64,000 nucleotides of DNA from Phytoseiulus persimilis (Eukaryota; Arthropoda; Arachnida; Mesostigmata; Phytoseiidae), in NCBI GenBank assembly GCA_037576195.1, contig CM075103.1, forward strand, positions 9,176,001 through 9,240,000, written 5' to 3'. Positions 38,685-50,586 of this stretch are shown piece after piece. The notes under the pieces are model-generated. The model was not told the origin of the DNA. It was given only the letters and a program-made list of their open reading frames with translations, and did not search any database. The number at the start of each line of letters is the position of its first letter. Position 1 is the first letter of the stretch. The translations under genes and the position numbers were made by a program.

Positions 38685-38804
38685 GTCGGCGTGATCAAAA
38701 TCACCCCTTAGATAATTATCATAATCTACCAGTGCTGAAAACGAATAATCATGATTTCGCCGGTCGTCACCATATATCATACGTGTGATAAAGATCACGC
38801 CGAG
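38685..38804. repeat. imperfect 20-base inverted repeat
   Basis: GTCGGCGTGATCAAAATCAC at 38685-38704 pairs with GTGATAAAGATCACGCCGAG at 38785-38804, matching at 16 of 20 positions including an exact 11-base core. The 80-base spacer is AT-rich. Confidence 0.6.
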
Positions 38805-41800
38805 CCTCGCTTGGAGTTATTGAATCGATTACATTCCTCATTGATTATGTTCTGAAAGCTCTCCCTTCTTTGCGATGTTTATAGAGGAGAGAGAAACGCC
38901 TGTCGCACGCACCAGGAATCGTGGCGCATTCCTGGCCAGTGACGGTCTTGCACCCTCTAAAACTGGAAGCTTTCCCTGTTAGGAGTGGGGCCGCTCTGAC
39001 CCCGCCCCAATCATCCGATTCAACAATCGGAGATACGGTCTCTCGGTTCAATTCATCAGTTGTAGATCGCTTGACCTGATGGTGATCTCAGTATCAGTTA
39101 GGAACTGCTATCAGACTGGATGCCAACCTATTCATTGCACTCATATGATGTATCCGGAGCTCTGCATCAGAATCACAAATTTCTATTCATGGCATTCCTG
39201 AAGTTTGGTCACAAGAAAGCCTTTCTTGAAAGGTTTCTTCCCCGATGAGTTCGCAATGGCCCAGAGGAGGGACATTCCGTTTACCTGATCCCCCGTTAAG
39301 AAGGGACTTCTGTCTCATTTTGGGGATTGGACTGAATAGAATCCGTGATCAACGAGTTGAACAGTTCCAGAATTCATGGACACTCAGCGTCCATGGTGAT
39401 CAAATATGAATCCCGCAATCCACGTCTCTTCGCAGGGGTGGACACAAGCTATCAACCGATTTTCACGTCTCTAATTGAAACTCTGAGCGGCCGGAAGCTC
39501 CGCGGGGGCAGCGACGCTACTCTTCTTTGCCAGAGCGCTGAGCAATTTAAAGGAATCAGCTGTTCCTCAATCGTTGGAGTTCGAGTTCCCGTGACAGATG
39601 TATCGGCTTTTCGGGATGTGTCGGCTGCTGGGAATGAGATACATAGGTGAAAGGATTTGAAGAGAACAGGAAGTCCCGGAACTGCAGTAAGCTGCCCCAA
39701 TGCTCATGATCTCAACTGAGTTTCATGACCGAATCGTAGATTCCGGCTCGAACCGCACATTTTTAGTTCATCGGAGCGAATCCTTGAAAAATGTGATTGG
39801 CTTCTCCCAGGATGGAATATGGCGCGACGGAGCCTCTCCCTACAGAAAGAGCTGAATCGTGCTCAACTCAGACCGCTGCCGCTTCTTTCGGAGAACCTCT
39901 CAACTCGGAATAGAATGATGGACATCGCCAGAACAATCAAGGCTCCTTCTTTGAGAGAACCGTGCGTTTACCTCAACTTGGATTGCCACCATAAAATCGT
40001 TCGACGACGTTTATTCCACGGAATCCTCGAGCGATGACTATATCCGATGGGGTTCCTCGTCCGGGAAGATTCCGAATCTTCCGGATAGCAGCCCAGCTAC
40101 GAGGATTGTATACATGGTTCCCATTCCCCTCGAGCACCAGACTGAAAAGCCTGCTGTCCAGAAGTTAATAGATGGCCGGATCATTCCGGAATAATCTCCA
40201 GAAACGAAAAATCGAGGTTCCCTGGAATCCTCCGTCATTTTCGTGAATGAAGGTGAGAAGGGTTGCCGGGAAGATTAAAGAACAAACTCTCACCGCACTT
40301 CTGTGGAGATATGGGATTCATTCGAATGAGTTTTTTCCAAGTCGCCGTTGTAGGTCTTACCCTCTCATTCCATATTCCACCGGGAACAACCAGATGGCAG
40401 CACTTGTGCCGAGCTCCCAGATCTCAGCGATATAAGGTGACTCGGGACCCCGAAACAACAGGGTAGTTCTCTCAAAATCCTCCCTCGAATTGATCCTTCA
40501 CTCACGAAGAAGGAATATTACTCTTCGGTTCTGATGAGGGGATTTGGAATCGGAAGTTACTGATTTGGAGACTGCATTTCGGAAAAAGAATCGTCTGCTT
40601 CCCTGTCGTTGCTAACTCTGGAAACTTGCGGCGAAGGATTTGGCTTTCCTCGACCATGATTACTGCGAGAAGTACCCGCTGCCTGAGATTCTCCTGAGTA
40701 AGGTTGCCTGGAAGCCGGAAAATCGCGAACACAAACGGTCCTCGTGCGATGCTGGGTAGGAGAGAATGATTAACACAACTTTCGACAGCTCACTGTGCTG
40801 CTCAATTTTGTCATGACACTTTTCCGTCCATGTCTCAACTCGGAGAACTCCTGTAAACGTACGAAAGCGTTTTTCTCACTCAGAATCTATTGCTCGAATC
40901 CGTACTCCTAGTTTTTCAAAGACGCAACGAGTTCCTCGAGCAATGGTCAGAGATAGAGGGAAGAGTGTTAAACTAGAGCCCGGTAGTTTAAGTGTTTTTT
41001 CGAGATCATCCTCTCACCGCAATAAATCAATTCCAGGTGATTGATGGAATCATTTCAGGAATTCACTTCAGCTCCCAGGCTCTAGTTATGACCGACATTG
41101 CTCATCAGACTGAGCAGGGCCAAGAAAACCATGACAGTGGAAAAAGTGAAAACAACGGGGCAATATTTTAGAGCTTGTTGCGGTGGACATTCTCACGCCT
41201 GCGACTTACCATAGTAGTCTAAGACTATTCGTTTCAAGACTTCGAATTCCCGTTTCCCGCTATGCGATTCATGCGGAGTACAGTGCGGAATCAGTGTAAC
41301 TTCCTCGCCATCGACTCCGGGGATGCTTCTTCCTCCCGTTTTCAAGGAAAAGTGGTTGATAATCTCGACTTGAAATTAGGACGGAACTGCAACGTCGGTT
41401 CGCGTTTTTGATTTGCTGTGTTGCGATGGGGATTACGCTGACGCTGTGGGTCTCAACTTCCATGAATGCCTCCAAACAGGTCCTGCTGAATCTGTGGGTT
41501 CATGGCTGAAGAAGGAAACTCTATAGAGCTCCGGCTTCCGTTACGACCGCGTATCATGCGCACAAAACAAGATTGTTGCCAGGCTATCATGTGGAGCCTC
41601 GCCTGTGGACGAACCCTTTATTTGCAGGCGGGAAAGCCAGGCTACCCCGAGATATTATCACCGACGCACGCCGAGAGCTTGTGCCGCGGAGATCCCACGA
41701 TGCTTCTCCTTCACCGTGGTTGCGGACCAATTGATCACATACGTGACTCACGCGCGTGCGTCGATCCACCAAGCTCACGGAATGTACGTGTCATTCACAG

Positions 41801-43568
41801 ACCTCGCGTAGAAAACCAAACCCAGGAGTTTCCCGGGATATTAAGTCATAAACGAAGCCCAATCGAATCATTTCCATCCAGCTGCGTTCAGGAATGTGAT
41901 CAGGAACGGGGGTCGCTCCCTTTTTTCGGAGCTACAGGTGACGACGAGCGTCCTTCAGATTCTGTCCGGAGTCGATTCCACCTCAGATATCGGACAGATA
42001 TTGTATTATAGGATCCGATAAAGCGATAACACCGATATCCCCCGCCGCAGATGAAGACCGATACTTGTATTTGGCGGTGAACTGGGCGACGACCGCGGCG
42101 GGCTGTTCGGAGTCCTTGCCGGTTGTGCTCCCTTTCGTAGGCTTTCGTTGAGATCGCGCTGAGTCGTTTGCAGGTGGTAGCGGTCGGAGAAAAAGATGAC
42201 AACGACTGAAGCCGGAGCATCGAAGACCACCGAGGCCGCTCGCAGTCACTCAATAACTGAAAAGAGCGGAGGAAAATACGAGCGAGGAGCGACGGGAGCA
42301 GATTGCTTTCTCAATATTCGATCATTTCGATTTCCAATTTATTTGGCGGCGCTCGGTTACTTAGACCTCATCGACATGTTCGAATATGACCGGGGCACGC
42401 CCGCAAGGAAGCCGTGACGACAGGTTGCGTCCACCAACACGTGTTTTCGACTTGTCTCTCTGTATTTCAGTCGTTCATCCGGAATTCCTTCCCGGAAACA
42501 CACGGCGAAGACTGCTAGGATGGAAATTGGACAGGTCTGATTCAGAGCCTCATACTTCCGCTGCATTTCCGAGACATCGTTCCAGAGCAAAGCCTCCAAC
42601 CTCAATAACGGTTGCAGATATCAGGTAAGGCGGGAATGACCTCGTGCGTCGAACTTGCGCACACACAGGGAATTCAACCGAGATAGGCGGACCATGTACG
42701 TGACAAGAAAATGATGCCAGATGCTACGTGACCAGCTCTATGTATAATGAGTGGAGATTGGAAGTCCAGGTGTCTCGAGCAAGAGGTTAATATTTCAATA
42801 CATTTATTCCTTCTAATCTATAGCTTATTTCGTCTCCGGAGGTAGGAGAACCATTTTCAAATGACGAAGCTGGGACGAATAGGATGATTTGCTCACTTCA
42901 CTCTCGAAATTCCGTATTTCTCGAATGCTCATTCGCGGTTCAACTTTTTTGTTTTGGAAAATGGTTCACTTCCCTAGCTCTTTTCATGCATCCCGATCGC
43001 ATGGCGAAACTCGTTGTCGGATCATTGGGTCCCCTAGAATTCGGGAGATAGGGGACTACTTCTTGACGGGAAACATTACTGAACTTTTGGTTGTGAACCC
43101 CGACAATTTTGAACGCTGAAGCAACGTTCCGTCCATCACGGAAAAATGCAAGATCTTAAAAATTCCATCGACGACTGTGAATTCCGGGTATATTTAGGGT
43201 TGAAGAAGTAGTCCCTTATATCCCAGATTTGAGGGTAATTAAATCGACGGGACCTGGTGGGTGACTCCAGAGAAGAGGTCTTCAGATTGCACGTTTTCGT
43301 CTCTCAGCGAAAGTTTCCAATTCAGGTGGTTGTTTCCCTTGAGCTTGTACTTGAACGCGGACGGAGAGTTTTAATTACATAGCCTACCCCCAGCTCGTGC
43401 GCATCCCCGTCGATGCCCTGCGCTCGTTCTCCGACTCTCACTCTCGAGCAACGTATTCTTCAAAAAGGCCCACGTTTCAGCGTTGGCCGATGGAGGCAGG
43501 CAGGAAGGCAGGGTTGGAACCCCGGTCTCGAAAAGCGGAGCCCGGGGTATCGGACTATCGATCGGGAA

Positions 43569-43584
43569 GGGGGGGGGGGGGGGG
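43569..43584. repeat. G16 homopolymer
   Basis: Uninterrupted run of sixteen G, the longest homopolymer in the window. Confidence 0.9.
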
Positions 43585-46500
43585 TACTTCAATCCAGCGA
43601 ACATTACATAGGAGCGAACGGAGCAGCGGACGGAAAAGACAAGCGCCGTCATTTGCTGCGAAGTTCCTCTTGCCGCGGGAGCTTCATGTGGAACAAAGAG
43701 CAACATCTGGGACTCCGTTCTGCTTCTATCCGGAAACCAGTTCCAATTCTTGCAATCCTCGAGCCATTGCATTCCTCTGGATTCAGCGTCGATTCAATGG
43801 GATATCCGATAATAAAGAACGTTCGAGATCGAGTCGACGTCGAGGTAATCTCACAATCGCCGAGTCTTGTGATCAGAGTAGGGCACAATGCCATCACGCG
43901 GCAGTCAATGTTGCCATCGTGGCTCTCGTCGACTGCGATCAATTCGTCGACCTCGAGCGGTCGATAAATTCTTGACGACTTCAACCATTATCGGCGGTCA
44001 GAGCTCTGGACTCGTCGACGGAGCGGGTTCGAAGACGAGAGGAATCCCAAAAGCTTTATGCGAGTGAAACGTTGTCTCGAGGACATGCACTTCTCTCGCT
44101 CTCGGACAATTTGGTATTTTCAAGCGGGGCCCGGAAAACCCGCTTCCACGTCGCACATATTACCAGGTGAACGCTGCAGAGCGTTGTTTGCTTTGCATGT
44201 ATCGATACATCTTGATGGTATCATCGATTTCCGATTTGATATCGTTCCTTCAGTTCCTTGTTTCGCCACAGCCAATGACGTAGTCGTCGTCATAAAGTCA
44301 ATAGAACAAAAGACGAAGATGTTGTGAGCGTTGTTGTGGGACATTAAAACTGAATTTTTCTTACGAAGCGAGTTTTTTTATGAGTCCGGGGGAATTCCTC
44401 TCAAGCCAGGGCTCGTTCTGAACTCATCCTCCGTTGCTCTGGAGGTGGATCGGCAACAAGTCTGGCTGCCGTCAATCGGGAGGGGGTCCTAGCTCTTTCG
44501 GATGTCTTTCATGGTGGCATTTAAAGTCCATGAGAGAAGTGCCTCCCTCCGTTGAACGATTCTGCTTTTTGGATTCATGAAAATACTTTTTCGTTGGGGG
44601 ATGGCTGCGTACTCCAGATTTCCAACGTTGAAGAAGCGAATATGATAACCATAGAGACGTCCGTTGTCCTCGAAGCATTCCGAGCCCGAGCCGATTAAGA
44701 TGATTCCTGGTCAAACGGATTCACGGAGAAACACCCACGGAGCGTGGTGAGGAATGAGATCGCCCGCTGTAACGAACACTGGTGTCTCGGGAAAGTTCAG
44801 AAATGGACTCTTCTGTTATCCATACACGGGATTCTCCAAAATACGGCTACAGCTCTCCCGCGTTCCTGAGCCTCGAGTCGGAGGGATGGGGCTACAGAAC
44901 GATGGAGAGAACTAGTTCCGAGAGGAGAGCACCCACGCGCGAGCCTGAGAATGTCCTTTCAAATCGAGTCGGGAATAATTGTTCGCGCGGTGGTGACAAT
45001 AATGTCGTTGTTCCACGATGAGCAACAGATGAGGAGGCTCTCAATGGAATTCCATAACGGATATCGGCCCATCGAGCTCATCGACCGAAGTGAGTTCGGG
45101 AGTGAGCCAGCGAGCGGGCGGGCGCGCCGGCGAGTAACGTCGCCTCTCATCTCTTCCAGCGCTCTGGGGTCCAATTCATTTATTTGTCATCGGTCATCCT
45201 CCCGTACGCTCGTTGATCGATTCTATATCAACCAGATAATCTCGTCTGGCAACGTCGACCGAGAGCGGTCGATGGCCATCAAAAAGTAACTAATGTGGGA
45301 ACCGGAATGAACGGATTGTTTTGTCAGCAGAAGTCCGACCGGCTCTCAAGTATGCTTCGCTTCGACTCGGAAGGAGCTGTCCACCATGAATGTCTCAAAC
45401 GATCGATGATTCGAGACGGCCCGGAACGAGGGAATAATCTAGATTTCACTCGTTCCGCGTACGAACGAGTGAGGTTGCTAATGTTCAGGGAGCAAAGTCC
45501 CGGAGGTCCTGAAGGTGACTCGTAGGTCACAGAGCGGGTCGGACAAAGGGCACTGGCGACTGCTGTGTCGGACGGGAACTTTTCCACTTGGATGCGCTCG
45601 CCTATCCGGCGCAAGCCGAGATTGGGGCGTGGTTTGTTCAATGTACAGCCGCGGCGGCCGTCTACAGTGGTGCCACAGCTTCTGCCTTTTCTGCCGATGT
45701 GTCCGACGGTAGTGTCGCTCCGACGGTTGTGGCTCTTGGCGTTGTTGTAGTAGAGGCTCGATCGATGGACGCAGAAATAATGTTGCCTCGACTCCCTGTG
45801 TGAGCCTCCAGCGTGTCTGGCACGACTGGAGACTTGCTCTGTTTTCCGTTATGCGTCCATCCGAATGTCGTTGGGTCGTCGCCAGCCGAGTCCTGTCGGT
45901 GGGGTTCGGGCGCCGTCCACGGCCGGCTTATTCGCGTGCTCACCTACGCTCGCTGTTCTCCGTCGCTGTGAGGTCGGCTGGCCATTCGTTCGGTCTGTCG
46001 GTCGCGGGGGACGAGCTCTCGGGCAGCGGGTCGGTGGCGGGGGTGAGTACGGGTCGAGCCATCACGGGGGCGACGGTGGCCCAGCTGGGCGTACCAACGA
46101 ATGAAACAACGATCGATGGAGGCGGAGCTGCTCGCCATCGATCCGAACCCCTCTCCGATTGGGAGAGCCGAGCGAGAATCGAACAAGCGGCGGACTGACG
46201 TGTGGACCAAGGAACGAGCGAACGAACCGTCGGCTTGCCGACCCCACGGACAGTCGGATAGATGGACAGATCCAACAAATGGAAGAGAAAAAGTCCGCAG
46301 CCCCTTCCGACCAACTTCCACCATCTCTACAACCATCACGGCGTTCCCCCTTGCGATGAGGATGGACCCGACAACCTGGGTAGCACGTGGCGCGCTCTCA
46401 TCCGCGGCACGCCTCATTCCTCTAATCATTCAGCTCTCGACGAATTTCCACCGCGTCTGAGCGGCGATCGGAGTATTTGCGCGAAATATCGACGATCAGT

Positions 46501-47516
46501 ACCCCCTTTCTACCCGTACGAGAATATCGCGCGGTTGGCTCCCAGAATAGTCCCCGTTGACGAACTTCATCCAAAACAGGGAGCTGTTGACGGCAATGAG
46601 GCCGTTTTCAATATCCTTGTCGATGAAGTAGAACGAAAAATAACATTCGCTGGAACGCTTTCCTGAGCGACATTCCAACCGAGACGACTCAGGACATGGA
46701 CTTTGTTTTGGAGAGCGTCGGAATCTACCGCAGGACGAAACAGATCCTCGGAGTTGGGGTGGTCTTTTACCTTTTTGGTAATTCGGAGAGGGTGCAGTGT
46801 ATCGGCACGACCATTCTCCTGAGCTCGCGCGCGGTGCCGGTTCCCCAAAGGTGATCCCAGGACATCGTTCGTAGTTTCGTCGTCGGGAGCCACAACCAAG
46901 GAAGCCTGAACTATCCTAGGTAACGGTCATTGGACCGGAAACTGAATCGAGCTCCGTGAAGCGTTTCGTCGCTAACTTGGCTCGCAGAATCCAGCGCTCG
47001 CACCCGCTCAGCTAGCCGTACTTGTCATGGCGTTCAACCGAAGCGTCAAAACTCCCCCAGGAAGATCGCCACGGTATCCTGCACGCTACAACAGCTGTGC
47101 GAGTCCCGCTACGGCATGGATCAACGGGAATTCGTGCAGAAGTGAGATCATTGGCGGTCGGTGTGTTTGGACAATATGTTCCACCCTATCCCGGGAATGG
47201 TTGATTGCGCATGCTCTTCAGCGCGGAGTCTGAGCTCTACGAGCGAACTCCAAAACAAAATGGCGATACTGACGAATTTCACCATGTAGTGGTGTAGCTT
47301 TTGTTATTGTGTCGGTGTTGTGCCTGTTTCCGAACCAACTGTGTGTGAACAATGACTTGAGCCTTTCTCCGGACGTCGGCGACCAGTCCAAATGAACTCA
47401 TTCAGTGTTCTCGGCGGCGGTGGTGTGGTTCAAAGGATTCGTCGAAAATGCAATGTGACCATGTTACTTTCTGTTAGTGAGTGGGCCAAGCAAACAAAGT
47501 AAGTAGAAAGTAAGTA

Positions 47517-50500
47517 ATGGACTACTCCCTTCGGATGGATCCCACCGGACAGATAGTGGACGGACGTCCCCTGAGCCAAGTGGTAGTTCCGGCTCAAAAC
47601 CCCCCGACGACGAATCCTCTGCTCCGCCAGCTCCAACCCTTGGTTGTGGCTTCCTGCGACGGCCAACCTCCGACTGTTGTTCTGCTCCTAACGTCGACCA
47701 ACCCCATCGGCCAGCTGCAAAGTACGTTCTTGTCGCCGTTGAGCGTTCTCGCAACAACACAAGGCGCCGTTGACTTTCAGAGCAACGTTGCCGCCCGAGC
47801 TGATCATCAACAACAAGAACATCAGCAACAACGACAACTACAACAGCTCGAGTCGGGACCGCGGAGGTCGAGAACCGTACGACAAAACGACGAGGAGGAG
47901 GAGGAGGAAGACGACGAAGAAGAAGATTCGACCGTTCAGGGGTCCACTCGCATTGTTGCTGTTGGCAATTCGTCGAGTAGGACACAGCTCGTTTCGAGTC
48001 CAACCGGCGTGGAGTTGCGGTCCCTACTCGCAGTGGGCCGAGAAACGGTGCCAACAACGGACCGTCTAAGCGAGCTCGACATCGACGACAACGAGGGAAA
48101 CTCGACGGACGACGACAACCACGACGTCCACCATGGCGGTAACGGGAGCGGTGGCAACGTCTGTTTCCATGAGGACTCGGTGGACTCCGAGCCCCTAGTG
48201 AACGGCACGCAGACGGTCGGTGGTGGGAGTATTGTAGTCGAGGCGACGGGTGAGGTCATTGAGGAAAGGGACGGGAGCCCTTTGAGTGGAGGCGAACGGC
48301 CGAGAACGACCGAGGGAAGGGATGATGACGACGATTCGTCGTCGTCTTTCGAAGGGGCCGATCCTATTCCCCTCAGCCTCGTACAGGCCGTGGCTGAGGT
48401 GCGAGCGCTCGCTGCGCCGCCTGGCCCCGACGTTGGGGACGAAGACGACGACGACGACGACGAGTTGTTACCGCCCTCAGCGGACCTCAGTCGTCTGGGC
48501 GGAGCTTCTTTGCTACGGGGCTCCGTACTGGTGGCGCTGCAAACGACTGAAACCGAGTCTGAGCCTGAGGCTGAGACCGCTGCCGCTGCACCGCAGACTT
48601 CGGCAGCATTGGAAACGAGGAGGGCAGTCGATCCAGCTGCAGCAGCAACACAAACCAGACACACGGTTGTCGGGTTGTCGACTGGAGACGACTCAGGAGA
48701 ACTGCTACGACCACCACCTGCATTCGTAAGCAGCCACGACTCATCGTTAGGCTCGGCGTCGACGTTAGCGTCAACGCAAGCGTCAACGAGTGTACTATTG
48801 TCGTCGTCGTCGTCGTCGTCTGTTTCCAGCAGACGGTGTTTTGGCGGCAGAACCGATACCGGCCCGGTTCCGGCAGGTTCCCCGCAGAGAGTACGCAACC
48901 GACGTCGACCGCACCATCGAGGACAAGGATCACACGATCGGCGGAACCAGGTCGGCGGCGGCGGGAGCGGCGGCGGCACAACAGGTGCTTGTCAACTGTC
49001 CGATCCTGAACTTGTGCCGCCCGACACCAGCTTAGTGTTACAAGCTTCGATCGCCGGCGACCCATCGATCTTATCTCTTGTCCGGAAATCCCAAACAGAA
49101 CGAGGAGGGGGAGAGGATCAAGAGGACGACGAAGGTCATCCGGGAGGAGGTGAACAAGAGGGGGAGGACGTTCGCGACGTCGTCCGAGGAGATCTTCCCA
49201 GCAAAAGCAGCCTACGGTCCCTGTCCTTGGCCACGTCCCTTGCCAACTTGCCGTCCGTCTCGATTACTCTACAACGACATCGAGGCAGCGGTAGCAACAG
49301 CCATCATCACAGAAGCAAACATCAAAACGAGGAAGCACTTCACGGCGCCAGCAAACGTCGTCAGAGCAACCCGAAACAAGTTCTAGCCTCTGCGGCGACC
49401 GAGGAGGACGACGAAGAAGACGACGACGAAACCTGTTCCCCAGTGACGTCCTCGACTTGTGATGTGGGCTCAACAACAACCGACAACGCAATGATAGACG
49501 CCAGCGAGTTCCGTGCCGGTTTGGGAGACGGTTACCATCACCACCCGAGCGGGAGAATGTCCCCCGGAGGAAGTTTTACGTCGAACGCCTCCAGTTATGC
49601 CACCCTGACGCCCTTGCAGCCGCTTCCACCCATTTCCACCATGTCGGATAAATTTTCGCACTACGGACACCCGCACCCGAATGCGGGGTTCTCGTCGCTG
49701 ATGCCCGGCATGGGAATGGGAGGTTATCCTAGCTACGACAAACTGGGCTCCATGGGCGGCATGAACATGAGTCCTCCGGGGGGTCAGGCGCCGATGTTGG
49801 CCAACGCCGCCATCCCCTCACCGCCCTACTCGCAGAACGGTGGTGGCGGCGGCGGAAGTGCCGGTGGCGGCGGTGGGGGTGGCGGCAGTGGCGGCGGTAG
49901 CGGAATGGCTTCGCCTTCAGACAAAGGTCTTGTGTCAAGCTACGATTCGTACACGCACGCCACGCGTGAGCTGTCGCGGCTCGGTTCGCCCCAATCTCCC
50001 GGCTCGTCGGTTGCATTGCACTCGCCCACCATGATCGGCGGCCTGAACGGACTTGCGAACACGCCTCCCGCAGCCCATCTGGCGGCTCCCGCCACACCTC
50101 CTCAACAAGACGTGAAACCGTTCACGGCCGTCAGCATTTCGTCAAGCAGCGCAACGCCGCCCTCCCTTTCGCGGGTTATATCGCAGGCATCGTCGGGGGT
50201 GGTCGTCAACGCAAGCGCACCTTCGCCGACGTCTGGAAACCCGTTGATCCAGAGTGGCGGCGGCAACAACAAGAGTTCGGCCGCGCTCCAGAGCAACAAA
50301 CAGACGAGTCACAGTACGACTTCGTCGTCGTCTTCGGCCGATGAAGTCGAGGAAATCAACACTAAGGAGCTTGCTCAAAGAATCAGCGCAGAACTGAAAC
50401 GCTACAGCATACCGCAGGCCATTTTTGCGCAGAGGGTTCTCTGTCGCTCACAGGGGACGCTCTCGGATCTGCTCAGGAATCCTAAACCGTGGAGCAAACT

Positions 50501-50586
50501 CAAGTCTGGTCGCGAAACGTTCCGGAGAATGTACAAATGGCTCGAAGAACCCGAGTTTCAACGGATGTCAGCTCTCAGACTCGCAG
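47517..50586 (+). CDS. onecut: Onecut (HNF6-type) transcription factor, exon with CUT domain; partial
   Basis: Nuclear DNA-binding regulator of neural and other cell fates (family knowledge). One exon encodes 1,023 residues plus the first base of the next codon. The ATG at 47517 has G at -3 and +4 and an in-frame TAA two codons upstream. The N-terminal 690 residues are low complexity: acidic runs near 125-140 and 305, a serine run near 425, and Gln-, Ser- and Thr-rich stretches. Then comes the Onecut signature ATLTPLQPLPPISTMSDKF (about 695-713), a Met/Gly-rich segment, a poly-Gly run and the CUT domain (about 945-1023). CUT landmarks are EEINTKELAQRI, RYSIPQAIFAQRVLC, TLSDLLRNPKPWSKLKSG and EFQRMSALRLA. 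The exon ends at a GTTGGT donor precisely where other Onecut genes have the intron before the homeodomain. The homeodomain exon is absent from this window, so the gene is incomplete here. Reading past the donor gives a spurious stop near 50633. Confidence 0.95.

Larger units (their letters stand above)
38412..47516. other. 9.1 kb stretch between the LINE fragment and Onecut
   Basis: No recognised gene. The first 300 bases may be LINE 3' sequence. It contains an inverted repeat at 38685-38804 and a G16 tract at 43569-43584. From about 45.5 kb it becomes GC-rich with many long overlapping frames on both strands, which fits the promoter and 5' leader of the Onecut gene. A 169-codon ATG frame at 41502-42011 is unassigned. 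The rest shows nothing I can support. Confidence 0.5.

Noticed and set aside
41502..42011. 169-codon ATG frame
   Set aside because: No motif, and composition changes along its length; kept only as an unassigned frame in the region note.
43397..43984. overlapping frames of 111-192 codons around the G16 tract
   Set aside because: Two plus frames and a minus frame are open together and the plus frames run through the homopolymer as poly-Gly; no family recognised.
45800..46666. overlapping frames of 120-160 codons on both strands before Onecut
   Set aside because: GC-rich, stop-poor DNA with Ser/Arg/Pro-biased translations in every frame; best explained as promoter and leader sequence.
47936..48979. 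347-codon minus-strand frame opposite the Onecut exon
   Set aside because: It mirrors the Ser/Asp/Gly codon runs of the Onecut frame; the translation is poly-Ser/Pro/Thr with no motif, and the sense strand is clearly coding.
48487..49065. 192-codon minus-strand frame within Onecut
   Set aside because: Same cause: repetitive GAC/TCG codons leave several frames stop-free.
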